Assembly: GCA_030848705.1 (NCBI GenBank)
Contig: CM061238.1
Coordinates: 55,157,133 to 55,221,132 of the forward strand
Length of the DNA stretch: 64,000 nucleotides
From: Heracleum sosnowskyi
Lineage: Eukaryota; Streptophyta; Magnoliopsida; Apiales; Apiaceae
Direction of reading: 5' to 3'
A program made the translations under genes and the position numbers. The notes below the pieces were generated by a model. The model did no database searches and was not told the origin of the DNA. It saw nothing but the letters and a program-made list of their open reading frames with translations. Position 1 is the first letter of the stretch. Each line of letters opens with the position of its first letter. This document shows positions 11,335 to 21,507 of this stretch, in pieces.

Positions 11335-12113
11335 TGTGACGCCCTCCAAATCTGGGGTAGAGATTTGGGGAGTCACCCGACCAACGAAACTCGACATACC
11401 TGAATATAACACATGCATAATATAATAATATCATAAAATACCCCTTATCCAAGACCGCGTCCAGATTATGGCATTGAACACGAGTTTCTACAATCTTTTA
11501 TTAATAAAAACCAGTTTTATCAGAGTTATTACATCACAACTTAAGTCCAGAGCTAGACATCTAGTCTAGTAATATAAAACAAACAACTACCCTGCCAATG
11601 ACAACCACTCGAGGAGCTCTCCTAGCTGCCGGTGAACTATCAGTCATGCTGTGCCGACTCATACTCTCGCTTCACTGGAATAGGGTTAGAAAACAACAAG
11701 CAAGAGTGAGCCAAATGTGCTCAGCAACATCATATATATATCCAATGCAGTTTATAATGAAAAGAAATCACAAGAATTTGAATCAATGCACAATGCATGA
11801 TTATATCAACCTCTCCTGAAGAAAACAGATTAGAATTGGATTTTTATTTATCTCATTCAAATCAAAGGTTGAGCTGCTGGCCAGCCACGCATCAACCCCG
11901 GGCCTGCTTATAGCAAAGCCCTCCACTAGATCCTTGGCCATCCTGGCCTTAATTATCATCGACCATAAATCTGGTCCTTATTTTCAAAAACATTTCCAAT
12001 TCTATTACAGCACATAAGCAATACATGCTTCAACAATAATCATAACAAGAACAAAATAGAATGACAATAATAAAAGCTTCATCTGACAATCAATCACAAC
12101 GAGGGTGAAATAG
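11335..12113 (-). repeat. Truncated 5' LTR of Gypsy A
   Basis: 779 bp matching 5261-6032 closely. The match stops at GAGGGTGAAATAG, beyond which an unrelated LTR fragment in the opposite orientation begins. The promoter half of this 5' LTR is lost, so the element lacks its own transcription start. Confidence 0.88.
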
Positions 12114-13439
12114 AAATTGGGAATCCATTCCAGGAAGTGAATATATGATTTCACTTGCCTCTTGCATTAAAAGTGATTATATTTTGGGTTTCTGAATTAT
12201 CAGAACTAAAGATTTTTTACCAAACTCCCAGGTCGCGATTTCGAAATGTTTTACTCGAGGATCGAGGTCAGTTGACAACGGTCAACCCACATTATGACTT
12301 ACTTCCGATATAACCCGAAAGTAAGGGTATGTTTACAAAACCTATCAACAAGCTTATGCTTGGGGAACTGGATTAATATCCGTTCCAGTTAAAGATAGCT
12401 GGGGGAACAACATTTTCGCGTAAGTGGCCGAGTAACGCACGGTCCCGCAAAGAAAAACTATTTTTTCTGGCTTTGATGTCGCTAGTCCAGGGGAATCCGT
12501 TGGCAGGGAGCGGGTCCACTTGTGTGGCCTTGATGTCGCCATGTGGTTACTAAGATGTAAGAGACCGAGTGACGCCGGTCCAACCTAAAATCCCGTATGC
12601 GGCTAGGGTAATGACCTTCGGGATTATCCATCTACTAGTAGAGAATCTATGGTATGACAACTGATCATCGCATACTAGTGCGTAGCCCTGTGCAACTCCC
12701 CATGTTTTTCCAAGGATTGGAATTTCGGAAATGTTTGGTAACTTGGGTTAAATACCGGTTACGGATACTTGTTAATAATATTTTAACAAAGTACTATACC
12801 TCATATAGTATTTGTACTGTATGGCATGTTCTGACGAAAAGAAAAGTAAACATATCATTCTGTATATGAATGAAGTTTTAAAGGTTTTCCTTTATGATAT
12901 AAGCTTATATATATGCTCATGCTGCTTTATGTTATTGCTGGGCTTAGTGCTCACACTTGTTTTTTTTTATATATATCACAACACAACAGCTAGGGTAGAT
13001 GGCTAGGATTCATCATACCGCTCGGAGGCGCGTTTGGGCCGCGCAGACCGCCCATAGGATGGCAGTTGCATCACCTCAGGTAGAAGTACTGAGTTGGTTC
13101 GAAGTGTAACTCTTGTTGCTCCGGTTTATTTATAAGTATCACGTATGTATATTAATGAACAAGAACAAACTTTTGCGTTGCCTTTCTCGTTACACATAGA
13201 GATCATACTGGCAGTAGGTTGCAAGCATTTTACTTTTGGGTTGTAATAACTTTAATTTATGGATCACATGACTACTGTTTTTGCAAATTCGTTTCTGAGA
13301 CATAACTGGCGTGAGTATATTGATGGTGGGGTCACCATGTGTGTGGATTTATTATATTATGATTCAAGTATCAAGTGTTTGTACGGAATAAAGGAACGTG
13401 ACAACCTGGGTCTCCGACCCCGGATCTGGGGGTGTTACA
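12114..13439 (+). repeat. Gypsy LTR fragment B (3' part, plus orientation)
   Basis: Ends GGATCTGGGGGTGTTACA at 13439, the form of the 3' terminus of plus-oriented Tekay/Del-like LTRs and the reverse complement of the terminus at 40179. Its 5' part is missing at the junction with A. The interior has a GC-richer stretch near 12400-12620 and 13010-13080. Open stretches inside (12354-12542 minus; 12654-12869, 12812-13006 and 13259-13444 plus) show no protein family features. It abuts the H1 accessory ORF at 13440. Confidence 0.7.
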
Positions 13440-13784
13440 AGTAACCCCATCAAACTTGAAACTCATCAGGATTGAGCCTGAGTGACCTTTGTCAAAAGTA
13501 ACTGTGTTCCACACCTGCATCATCGACTTAAAAGAAACACTAGCAGGTTCTGTTAGAGCATACTTCAAAGAACTAGAAGTAAGAAAATCCTGGATAATAT
13601 GGAACTCAGTGGGTAATTCATGATAGTCCAAAACAGCTACAAAGTTGTTAGTGGCAAACGTAACACCACTAATTACTGTTTGTTTGTTCATGAAGACAAT
13701 GACTCCATTAATACAATACAGAAAGCTTGAAAATTGAGATTTAGAATTTAGGGTTCGTGAGCATAGAGAGAATATGAATAGCAA
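13440..13784 (-). pseudogene. H1 accessory ORF, N-terminal part
   Basis: The likely start is the ATG at 13689-13691 (MNKQTVISGVTFATNNFVAV), because the same start is seen in H3 at 39923-39925. Upstream in-frame codons to 13784 lack conservation. The product continues PTEFHIIQDFLTSSSLKYAL and then MQVWNTVTFDKGHSGSILMS before being cut by fragment B. The H3 copy continues for about 110 more residues. This resembles the N-terminal domain of accessory proteins in asterid SIRE/Maximus elements; the function is not known. The middle of the protein is missing from H1, so the two Gypsy insertions were accompanied by a deletion. Confidence 0.65.
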
Positions 13785-14205
13785 AAACTGATGATGAGAG
13801 AGTAATCAGTAATTTTTTCAAAATCAAATGTATTTTGTTAAAACAAAATATTACTCTCAATGACAGGTGGTAAAATATGATTCGTGCAAAAATAATTAGT
13901 GGACCAAATTACGTGCGTAATTAAACATAACTGCACCGCTTTTTATGTGTATCTATGTGTATATATCTATCAGTGTGACACACGCACGCATACAGTTGTC
14001 AAACTAAAAACTCAAACGTTTCTCATCAGTAACTGACGAAAAATCAGGTACAAATTAAGCAATGAAATACTGACTTGTACATCAGGATTGACCAGTTGAC
14101 TTCCTGTTAGGATCGTGTCGTATCAGGATTTGATCAAAATTACATACCTTACTGAATGACCATCAGGATTTGACGGTCATCAGGATTTCCTCTCTATAGC
14201 TTTCT
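13785..14205 (-). other. H1 spacer between pol and accessory ORF
   Basis: Non-coding. The same spacer occurs in H3 (39926-40178 and 49709-49974). It contains several copies of the word TCAGGATT near 14085-14190 and a GACACACGCACGC stretch. It could carry the signal for expression of the accessory ORF, but no promoter is evident. Confidence 0.6.
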
Positions 14206-15122
14206 TCAGAAATTCTTAAAGTTCATCATTCTAAGTTCATTCACCAATTTAGTGAAAGTAGCTTCAGGCAGTGGCTTGGTGAATATATCAGCTAGTTGTT
14301 GATCAGTAGGAACAAAATGAAGTTCAATTGTTCCTTCCAGAACTTGTTCTCTTATAAAGTGATACCTGATACTGATGTGTTTAGTAAGAGAATGTTGAAC
14401 TGGATTTCATGTCATTGTAATAGCACTTTGGTTATCACAATAAATAGGGATCTTGGAGTATGACAGGCCATTATCTAACAACTGATTTCTCATCCACGTT
14501 ATCTGAGCACAGCAACTTCCTGCAGCAATGTAATCAGCTTCTGCAGTTGAAGTAGAGATAGACTTTTGCTTTTTACTGAACCAAGAAACTAGTCTACAAC
14601 CCAAAAACTGACAACTTCCTGAAGTACTTTTCTTGTCTATTTTGCATCCTGCAAAATCAGCATCTGAGTAACCACACAAACCAAAATCTGATTCCCTTGC
14701 ATACCAAAGGCCAAGTGAAGGAGTGCCTTTGAGATATCTGAAAATTCTTTTGACTGCTATCAGATGAGGTTCCCTGGGTTTTGCTTGAAATCTAGCACAA
14801 AGACAGGTTGCAAACATGATATCTGGTCTACTTGCAGTGAGATATAAAAGAGAGCCAATCATTCCCCTGTAGTGAGTTACATCTACCTCAGTACCTTGAT
14901 CAGGATCAAGTTTGGTAGTTGTAGCAATGGGAGTACTTGCAGTTGCACTATCTTGCATGTTAAACCTTTTCAATAAATTCCTGGTATATTTGGACTGATT
15001 GATAAAGATGCCATCATCAGTCTGTTTAACTTGGAGACCAAGAAAGTAACTCATTTCTCCCATCATGCTCATTTGATATCTAGACTGCATAAGCTTGGAA
15101 AACTTTTCACACAGCTTATTTT
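14206..15122 (-). pseudogene. H1 pol, RT C-terminal and RNaseH part
   Basis: Frame of 15090-14206 carrying the end of RT (MGEMSYFLGLQVKQTDDGIF, YRGMIGSLLYLTASRPDI) and Copia RNaseH (LCGYSDADFAG, STSTAEADYIAAGSCC, PIYCDNQSAI). A TGA at 14407-14409 stands where H3 has a glycine codon; the frame continues to the natural end at 14206-14208 (MMNFKNF). It is joined to the upstream pol by a frameshift near 15115-15125: H3 has one base more at the same spot. RNaseH would remove the RNA strand during reverse transcription; here it is inactive by truncation. Confidence 0.88.
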
Positions 15123-17579
15123 TGTTGACCCAAAGATGATATCATCAACATATATTTGAACTAACAGCAAATCCTTACCATGATTCAAATAAAACAGAGT
15201 TTTATCAATAGTACCTCTTTTGAATCCACTTTCTAGTAAGAATTGAGATAAGGTTTCATACCATGCTCTTGGAGCTTGCTTTAGTCCATAAATTGCCTTA
15301 TCCAATCTATAAACATGATTTGGATATTTTGGATCAATGAAACCAGGAGGCTGTTCAACATAATCTTCTTCCTCCAGTTCAGCATTTAACAAAGCACGTT
15401 TAACATCCATCTGGAAAACCTTGAATATCTTGTGAGCTGCATAAGCCAGAAAGATCCTGATGGCCTCTAGTCTTGCAACAGGAGCAAAAGTTTCATCATA
15501 GTCAATTCCTTCTTGTTGAGAATACCCCTTTGCAACTAGCCTTGCTTTGTTTCTGATAATTACACCATCTGAATCAGTCTTGTTTTTGAAAATCCATTTT
15601 GTACCAACAATTAACCTGTTCTTTGGTCTTGGCACTAGTTTCCAGACTTCATTCCTTTCAAATTCATTCAATTCTTCTTGCATTGCAGTAACCCAATCAG
15701 CATCCTTCAGTGCATCTTCAACTTTCTTAAGTTCCTCCTTGGATAGAAAGTTATGATAGAGACATTCATTCTGAGTTGCACTTCTTGTTTTAACACCTGC
15801 ATCAGGATCCCCAATTATCAAATTAGGAGTATGACTTCTTGTCCATTTCCTAGCTGGTGGTAAATCAATCCTTGAAGTAGATGCTCCCCCTGGATTGGTG
15901 TTGTCTTGATTAGAAGAATTTGATTCATTAGAAGCTCCCCCTGAATTGTTGTTGTCACCTCCTGATTGATTATCAGGATTGTCACTTGAATCAGTATCTG
16001 AAGAATTATGTCCTGATGATTGTGTAGACTCAGAATTAGTAGCAGTTTCCTGTTGCTCCCCCTCAACATTTGCACTGCTAGTCGTGTCACCATTATTTGT
16101 GTCATCAGTATTAGCACCATCATTATTTGGTGCTCCATCAGGATTTGGTGAGTCATCAGGATTTGGTGAGTCATTAGGATTTAGTGACCCATCAGTATCT
16201 GATGAAGTGTCAGTATCTGATTCTTGTTCTTCAGGATCCTTGGTAGCTTCATTTTCAAAAATCAACCTATCATGAGAGTCTTCATTTATTCCGGTTATCT
16301 TCTTATCATCAAAAGATACATGAATTGACTCCATGACAGTTCTTGTTCTCAAATTAAAAATTCTAAAGGCTCTTGATGCAGGATAGCTAATAAAAATTCC
16401 CTCATCAACCTTTGCTTCAAATTTCCCTAGCTGTTCACGATGAGTTCTGAGAACAAAAAATTTACAGCCAAACACATGCAGATGCTTCAAACTAGGTTTC
16501 TTCTCCTTGAGCATTTGATAGGGAGTTACACTATGTCTATTTATCAGTGTGAGATTTTGAGTATAGCATGCTGTATTGACTACTTCTGCCCAGAAATATG
16601 TAGGCAATTTAGCTTCTTCCAACATAGTTCTTCCAGCTTTAATAAGAGTTCTATTCTTTCTTTCAACTACTCCATTTTGCTGGGGTCTGCCAGGAGCAGA
16701 GAATTCTTGAATTATTCCTTTGTATATGCAGAACTCTTCCATCTTTGAATTCTTGAATTCAGTACCATTATCACTTCTCAGAATCTTGACTTTGAACTTT
16801 GAGCATGTCTCTATCATTCTCACATGGTCCAACAGTATCTCAGGAGTCTCATCTTTTCTGTGCAGAAAGTACACCCAGGTGAATCTAGTGTATTCATCAA
16901 CAATTACAAGTGTGTACCTTTTCTTACTGATGGACATTATGTTGACTGGTCCAAATAAGTCAAGGTGTAGCATGTGATATGGTTCACCAATAGAGGATTC
17001 AGATTTACTCTTGAATGATGTCCTTCTCTGTTTTGCTTTTTGACATGCATCACAGAGTCCATCAGGAGTATACAAAGCTTTAGGCAATCCTATAACCAAA
17101 TCTTTCTTAACCAACTCATTGATATTGCTGAAGTTGAGATGAGAAAGCTTCTTATGCCAATTCCAACTTTCATCTACTGAAGCTTTACTAATGAGACAAG
17201 TAGGAGAGCCATCAGTATTGGTGTGAATGTTGGCTTCATAAATGTTACCATGCCTGTAGCCAATGAGTGCTATCTTTCCTGATTCTTTACTGACTACTTC
17301 ACAATGTGTGGAAAAGAAGTTGACATGATAACCTCTGTCTGTGATTTGACTAATACTCAATAGGTTATGTTTTAGTCCCTTCAAAAGAGCTACTTTTTCA
17401 ATGATGACATTTCCAATGATTATATTTCCATATCCCAAGGTTTGTCCAATGTTTCCATCTCCATAAGACACAGTTGGGCCAGCTTTCTCCTCATATTCTG
17501 ATAACAGGGCTTTGTTTCCAGTCATGTGCACAGAACATCCACTATCCATGACTAACACATTTTTCTTTTTACCCTGCAA
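15069..17579 (-). pseudogene. H1 pol: protease, integrase and reverse transcriptase
   Basis: 836-residue open frame. Protease active site DSG at residues 12-14, as in Copia proteases. Integrase zinc region around His142, His146, Cys176 and Cys179, then catalytic Asp207, Asp270 and Glu306 with D-35-E spacing. Residues about 440-590 are an Asn/Ser/Asp/Gly-rich linker with NPDDSPNPDG repeats. RT follows (WVTAMQEELNEFERNEVWKL, ARLVAKGYSQQEGIDYDETF) with YVDD at 810-813. The usual MDVKSAFLNG region reads MDVKRALLNA, a sign of decay. The frame then shifts and ends early. Domain order PR-INT-RT proves Copia; lineage SIRE/Maximus from the downstream ORF. The first codons follow a splice-acceptor-like sequence. 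Confidence 0.92.
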
Positions 17580-17621
17580 TCAGACAAAAATACACTAGTT
17601 AGTATTTTTAAGAACCCACAC
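17574..17621 (-). promoter_or_regulatory. Candidate 3' splice site (and weak donor) at H1 gag/pol junction
   Basis: On the minus strand the gag stop TAG follows immediately on TACTAAC (17598-17604), the ideal branch-point sequence. About 20 bases further is TTTTTGTCTGATTGCAG with its AG at 17574-17575, and pol opens directly after it. A possible donor CAA|GTGTGGG at 17621 is in phase 0 and would fuse gag to pol, but the 48-nt intron would be shorter than usual in plants. The pattern is repeated in H3 and, in part, H2. Confidence 0.4.
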
Positions 17622-19857
17622 TTGTTGGGTTCTCATTCCATGCATTTTATTACTTTTAGCAGAAGAAGACTTTTTGACCTTATCAGTCCTGACAGAATAG
17701 AATCCATCAGGATTTGCTTTGTCAGTATCAGTATTAACATATGCATGCTTCATATTGACATTCTTAGATTTACCAGAATTTGTACTTTTATTAATCTTAG
17801 GAAAAGGATCATAAAAGTTATGGAACAAATTATGGTATTCTTCACAAGTATAAATAGAATGTCATTTACAGCCACAATAAAAACAAGACTTCTGTGGTTT
17901 ATAAAATACTGATCTATTCCTAACATCAGACCTAGGAATCTCAGTAACCTTCTTTTTACTCTTCCTACAATCAATAGCAAGATGATTAGAGTTACCACAA
18001 GTATATCAACACTTTCTTGGTGTATTTGGGATAAACTTATAATTATTCTCTTTATTAATCCCAACTTTACCATTCATGTTTCTTTTGACAGTAGGTGACT
18101 TCTTTTTACCTGTTACCTCACACACTTTCTCCTTAAGTTGTTTCTGAGACAATAAACCTATATTTTTCTTAACAGGTTTAGACTTAGCATTTGAAACTTG
18201 TTGAGCACAAGTAGATCCCTTTTCAAAAGTAGAATTGGGATCTTTACCAAATACAAATTTAACAAGCTTAATCTTTGTTTTGGTCTTGTCTAGAACATGT
18301 CTATATGTCATTTGATTAACTATCTCATTTATAACAACTTTCCCTTTTAATTTCTTATCTTCATCTGACTTATATCCTAGACATTCTTTCCAATTCTTAG
18401 AAGTATTAATCTCATGAAATTTCCTTTCAGAGTCTATCCAGGTTCTGATTTTCTCATTAGCAAACTCAAGTTCTTTCTCAAGAGCAGTACATTTAAATTT
18501 CATCTCTAAATGCATGTGTTTAGCATTATCACATTCTTTTTGTACTTCTTGCATAAAAGAAAATTCAGCTTCTAAATGCTCATTCCTTTTCCTAAGTTCA
18601 GATATCTCAGATAAGATCCTAGTATTTTCAGCAGTTTGACTTCTAAAGCTAATAGGCAATGACTTTAGAAAACGTCTTAACTAAGAAGCATTATAAGTAT
18701 CAAAATCAAAAACAGTATTTGGTACCTTTTCATCAGGAACAACAGTTTCATCAGTATTGGCCATTAGGGCATAGTTGACCACCTCAGTGTCAGATTCTGA
18801 GGAAGAGTCCATCCAATCCTTGCTTGATGTGATGAGTGCTTTAGCCTTCTTGCACTCAGTTACAAAGTGCCCCATTCCATTACACTTGTAGCATCTTATC
18901 TTTGACTTGTCAAATTTGCCACTTTTGTTGTCCTTCTTGATGTACTTGTCTTTGTGAGCATTGAAGGTCTTTTTCTGAAAGTTGCCTTGTCTTCTAGCCT
19001 TCCTGAACTTCATCTTCTTGAAGCCCCTGACTATCATAACAACCATCTCTTCCGTGTTTGAATCAGTGGAATCATCATCAGTATTGGCATCAGGATTGTC
19101 ATCAGTATCTGATGATGAGTCATCAGGATCTGACTCCACCACTCTTGATTTTCTTCTAAACACCTCCACAACTTTTCCTTTTGATCTAGCCTCAACATTC
19201 AAGGCTATAGACTTTGTCTTGCTGCTCTTCTTAGCATTCCATAAACTTCATCAAGTGACACAATGTTTAGATCATATTGGTGTCTAATGATTGAGGTTTG
19301 AGTGTCCCATTCTTATGGTAAAGCCCTCAGAAACTTGGTGTTAGAATCTTCAAATACATATTCTTTGTCAACTAGAGATAGATTGTTAAGGAGTGTTAGG
19401 AATCTATCATACATGTCAGTAAGGCTCTCATCAGGCTAGCATCAAATTGTTGATATTCTTGAATCAGTAGAGCCCTTCTATTTTTCTTGACAGATGCAGA
19501 TCCTTGACATTGAGTTTCCAAAGTGTCCCAAATTTCCTTTGCAGACTTGCATGCAATTACCCTGTTAGACTTGACAACATCAAGACTGTTGTGCAGGATA
19601 TTCTTTATCTTAGCATCTCTGAGAACGTCAGCTTTTTCTTCTGGAGTCCACTCACTTTTTACTTTGACCACATAGTGTTCATGTACAGTATCTGTTTGTC
19701 CAACAAGTCTCGTAGGGATATATGGTCCATCACGAATCCTGTCCAGATATTCAGGATCCATTGCTTCTAGGTACATCAACATCTTTACCCTCCATGTTGG
19801 GTATTCAGTTTTCTTCAGGATGGGAATCTTCATGCTTTCATACTTGGTTGTCGACAT
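17595..19857 (-). pseudogene. H1 gag
   Basis: ATG at 19855-19857, 35 bases after the PBS (MSTTKYESMKIPILKKTEYP). The N-terminal part is a Copia gag core (YPTWRVKMLMYLEAMDPEYL, SAKEIWDTLETQCQG). The frame breaks near 19396-19440 and again to 19203. Then come an acidic Ser/Asp-rich part, a basic part with zinc knuckle CYKCNGMGHFVTEC (near 18880), a TAG near 18680 where H3 has Glu, a coiled-coil region (SELRKRNEHLEAEFSFMQEV), and a second knuckle region near 18000, where a TGA replaces a cysteine codon, with frame changes. It ends at TAG 17595-17597 (TQQVWVLKNTN). Such long gags with several knuckles are usual in SIRE/Maximus. Confidence 0.87.
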
Positions 19858-19892
19858 CTTTAGATCGTTTCTGATTCAAATTAAATCAGTTT

Positions 19893-19904
19893 GCTCGGAT
19901 ACCA
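19893..19904 (-). promoter_or_regulatory. Primer-binding site of H1
   Basis: Minus strand TGGTATCCGAGC, one mismatch from the initiator-Met PBS, separated from the LTR by two bases. Confidence 0.85.
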
Positions 19905-19906
19905 AT

Positions 19907-20455
19907 TGTTGCCCAGTAATAAACAATTGTAGAAGGGGGGTTGAATACAATTGTATAAGATTCTCGACTTAATAAAATAAAGATCACAAATATGAAATAA
20001 TAACAAGTTTAGTAATTCTGATATAAAACTGTTACAAAACTCTCTCAAGAAATTCTGATGTTCTTGAGAGGTTACAATATACTCATGTATGTGATTGATA
20101 TAAAATCAAAACCTAAACTGTGTTTATATACTACACAGTTTTTTTATCGATTACAAGATAAGTCCAAATCAATTACCAACTATATTGAAACATATCCTAA
20201 CCGACAGCTGCATTCCTATTTACTAGGAACTGACAAAATAAACTTCCTTCTTTAACTGGATTCCTTAAATAAGTCGAAGTTGTAATCCTGATCAGTTTCC
20301 AGTCCTGATGATAAATCCTGATCACAGTCCTGATAGTAGTCCTGATAGTAATCCTGATAGCAATCTTGATACTGACAAACATGCAATACTGATGACGTCA
20401 GCAATCCTGATCAGTTTAGTCCAGATCCTGATGATCATTGAATCTTGATCTAACA
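19907..20455 (-). repeat. 5' LTR of H1
   Basis: 549 bp, plus-strand TGTTGCCCAG to GATCTAACA. The LTR remnant at 23502-23894 is the same family. The right third is full of AATCCTGAT words (about 20287-20450), the complement of the TCAGGATT word found throughout the element. Confidence 0.9.
20122..20130 (-). promoter_or_regulatory. Putative TATA box in H1 LTR
   Basis: Minus strand reads TATATAAACA here, a good plant TATA box in the interior of the 5' LTR. It is the likely transcription start region of the H1 family; the same motif is in the H3 LTR remnant near 23730. Confidence 0.55.
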
Positions 20456-21418
20456 AAAATGATTTATCATCTTATTAGTACATTATCTTGTGCACCTAGT
20501 GAAAATGATGGAATAATTCTTCAGAATACTTCTCTTGAAAAGGAAGTTAAAGAATTGAGACTAGTGCATGTTAATCAAGATGAAATTACTAAGAAAGTAG
20601 CTTTTCTTGAGAATAGGGTTAATTGTTATAAACAGTTAGAAACCATTCTTAAATACAAGATCACTGAACTTGAGACAAAGGTTAGAGCTTACTATAATTC
20701 TTGCAAAACAACAAAAGAGATTTTCAACAAGCAAACTATTAGTCAAACTGTTGGTATATGTTTTAGCTATAACAAGGCTATTGGAATGTTAGGCATTAAT
20801 ACCCCTAATAGAGTTAGTGCTGAAGAAAAGGGTATACCACATATGCTTAAGGGTGTTAAAGACCCTCTCTTTAAAGAATCTATAGCAGAACCTTTGATTG
20901 AATTTTCTATCATCATTTTAGAAGAGATGCGTACTAAGGACATTGCCAATGGGATTGTCCAATCCAAAAAGTGTGTGCCTAAGAGTTCTGTCAAAGTTTT
21001 TCATACAATTGAGAAAAAATTAGACACTCATAAGTTGAAACAAAACAACATGTCTAACATGCCTACTGTAGATTTATCTCATAAAGCATGTGGTGTTGCG
21101 AATTGCATGTCTTGTGCTTTTAATGTAATGTATGTTTATTCTAATAGTAAGCATGCATCAAATGATAAGACTGATCCCCGTCAACATATTAATAACAAGA
21201 AGCATGTTAGACCCAAGACTACTAGTCCTCCAAAAGTTAGAGTGGACACATTTATACCTAAGCCTACTCATAAATTTGTTAAGGCTGGTTATAAGTGGAA
21301 ATGCTCTTTCGTTAAGGAGGTTAAAGTGGTTAAAATCAAGAATGTTGTTTTGCCTGACAAAGGATAGTTCTTTAAGTATGTCGGACCCAATCAAGTTTGG
21401 GTTCCGAAGAAGGTCTAA
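20456..21418 (+). pseudogene. H2 gag, C-terminal part
   Basis: Open from the left edge; the apparent start codon at 20438 lies in the H1 LTR and is an artefact. It contains a coiled-coil region (SLEKEVKELRLVHVNQDEIT, LENRVNCYKQLETILKYKIT) and a basic Lys-rich C-terminal part. An in-frame TAG at about 21365 stops it; the family end, close to GPNQVWVPKKV, comes at the TAA near 21416-21418. A canonical knuckle is not evident in this part. The product is the C-terminal portion of a long SIRE-type gag. Confidence 0.75.
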
Positions 21419-21435
21419 TCAGTTTGATATTCTAG

Positions 21436-21507
21436 GGTGTGGAATAGGTGAACCGAGTTGTGTGGATTCTGGACAGTGGACGTTCAAGGCATATGACCGG
21501 AGATAGA
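21436..21507 (+). pseudogene. H2 protease, first part
   Basis: Begins just after TTCTAG and reads CGIGEPSCVDSG, the Copia protease active site with intact DSG. Directly after it about eight extra bases (CAGTGGAC) shift the frame; the normal continuation (SRHMTGD) can be recognised in another frame. The solo LTR then interrupts it at 21508. Confidence 0.75.

Larger units (their letters stand above)
5261..12113 (-). mobile_element. Gypsy element A (Tekay/Del-like), pol core deleted, 5' LTR truncated
   Basis: Minus-strand element with 3' LTR 5261-8508, polypurine tract, a Gag-PR region with decay, an ORF upstream of gag, an initiator-Met PBS at 11320-11331 and a 5' LTR cut short at 12113. LTR ends (TGTAATATCC... 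and ...GGGCGTCACA), LTR length above 3 kb and the PBS fit Tekay/Del chromoviruses. RT, RNaseH and most of integrase are absent. No matching target duplication: ATTCC lies before 5261, AGTAA after 13439, because the right end is fused to fragment B. Confidence 0.85.
2668..20455 (-). mobile_element. H1: decayed SIRE/Maximus-like Copia element
   Basis: Minus-strand order from the right: 5' LTR 19907-20455, PBS 19893-19904, gag from 19857, PR-INT-RT-RNaseH to 14206, spacer, then an accessory ORF in the env position. Pol order PR-INT-RT identifies Copia; a long ORF after pol is typical of the SIRE/Maximus lineage. The element is interrupted by Gypsy pieces A and B (5261-13439) and cut at its 3' end by L. 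The 3' LTR is outside the window. The five bases after the 5' LTR (AAAAT, 20456-20460) are the presumed target duplication. Every gene carries stops or frameshifts. Confidence 0.88.

Noticed and set aside
12354..13006. Open frames in fragment B, considered as a possible host gene
   Set aside because: The stretch ends in a Gypsy LTR terminus and no exon or protein family pattern is seen.
13371..13439. Apparent C-terminal extension of the accessory ORF (CNTPRSGVGDPGC)
   Set aside because: These codons are LTR sequence of fragment B read in reverse; the same peptide type appears at other LTR ends.
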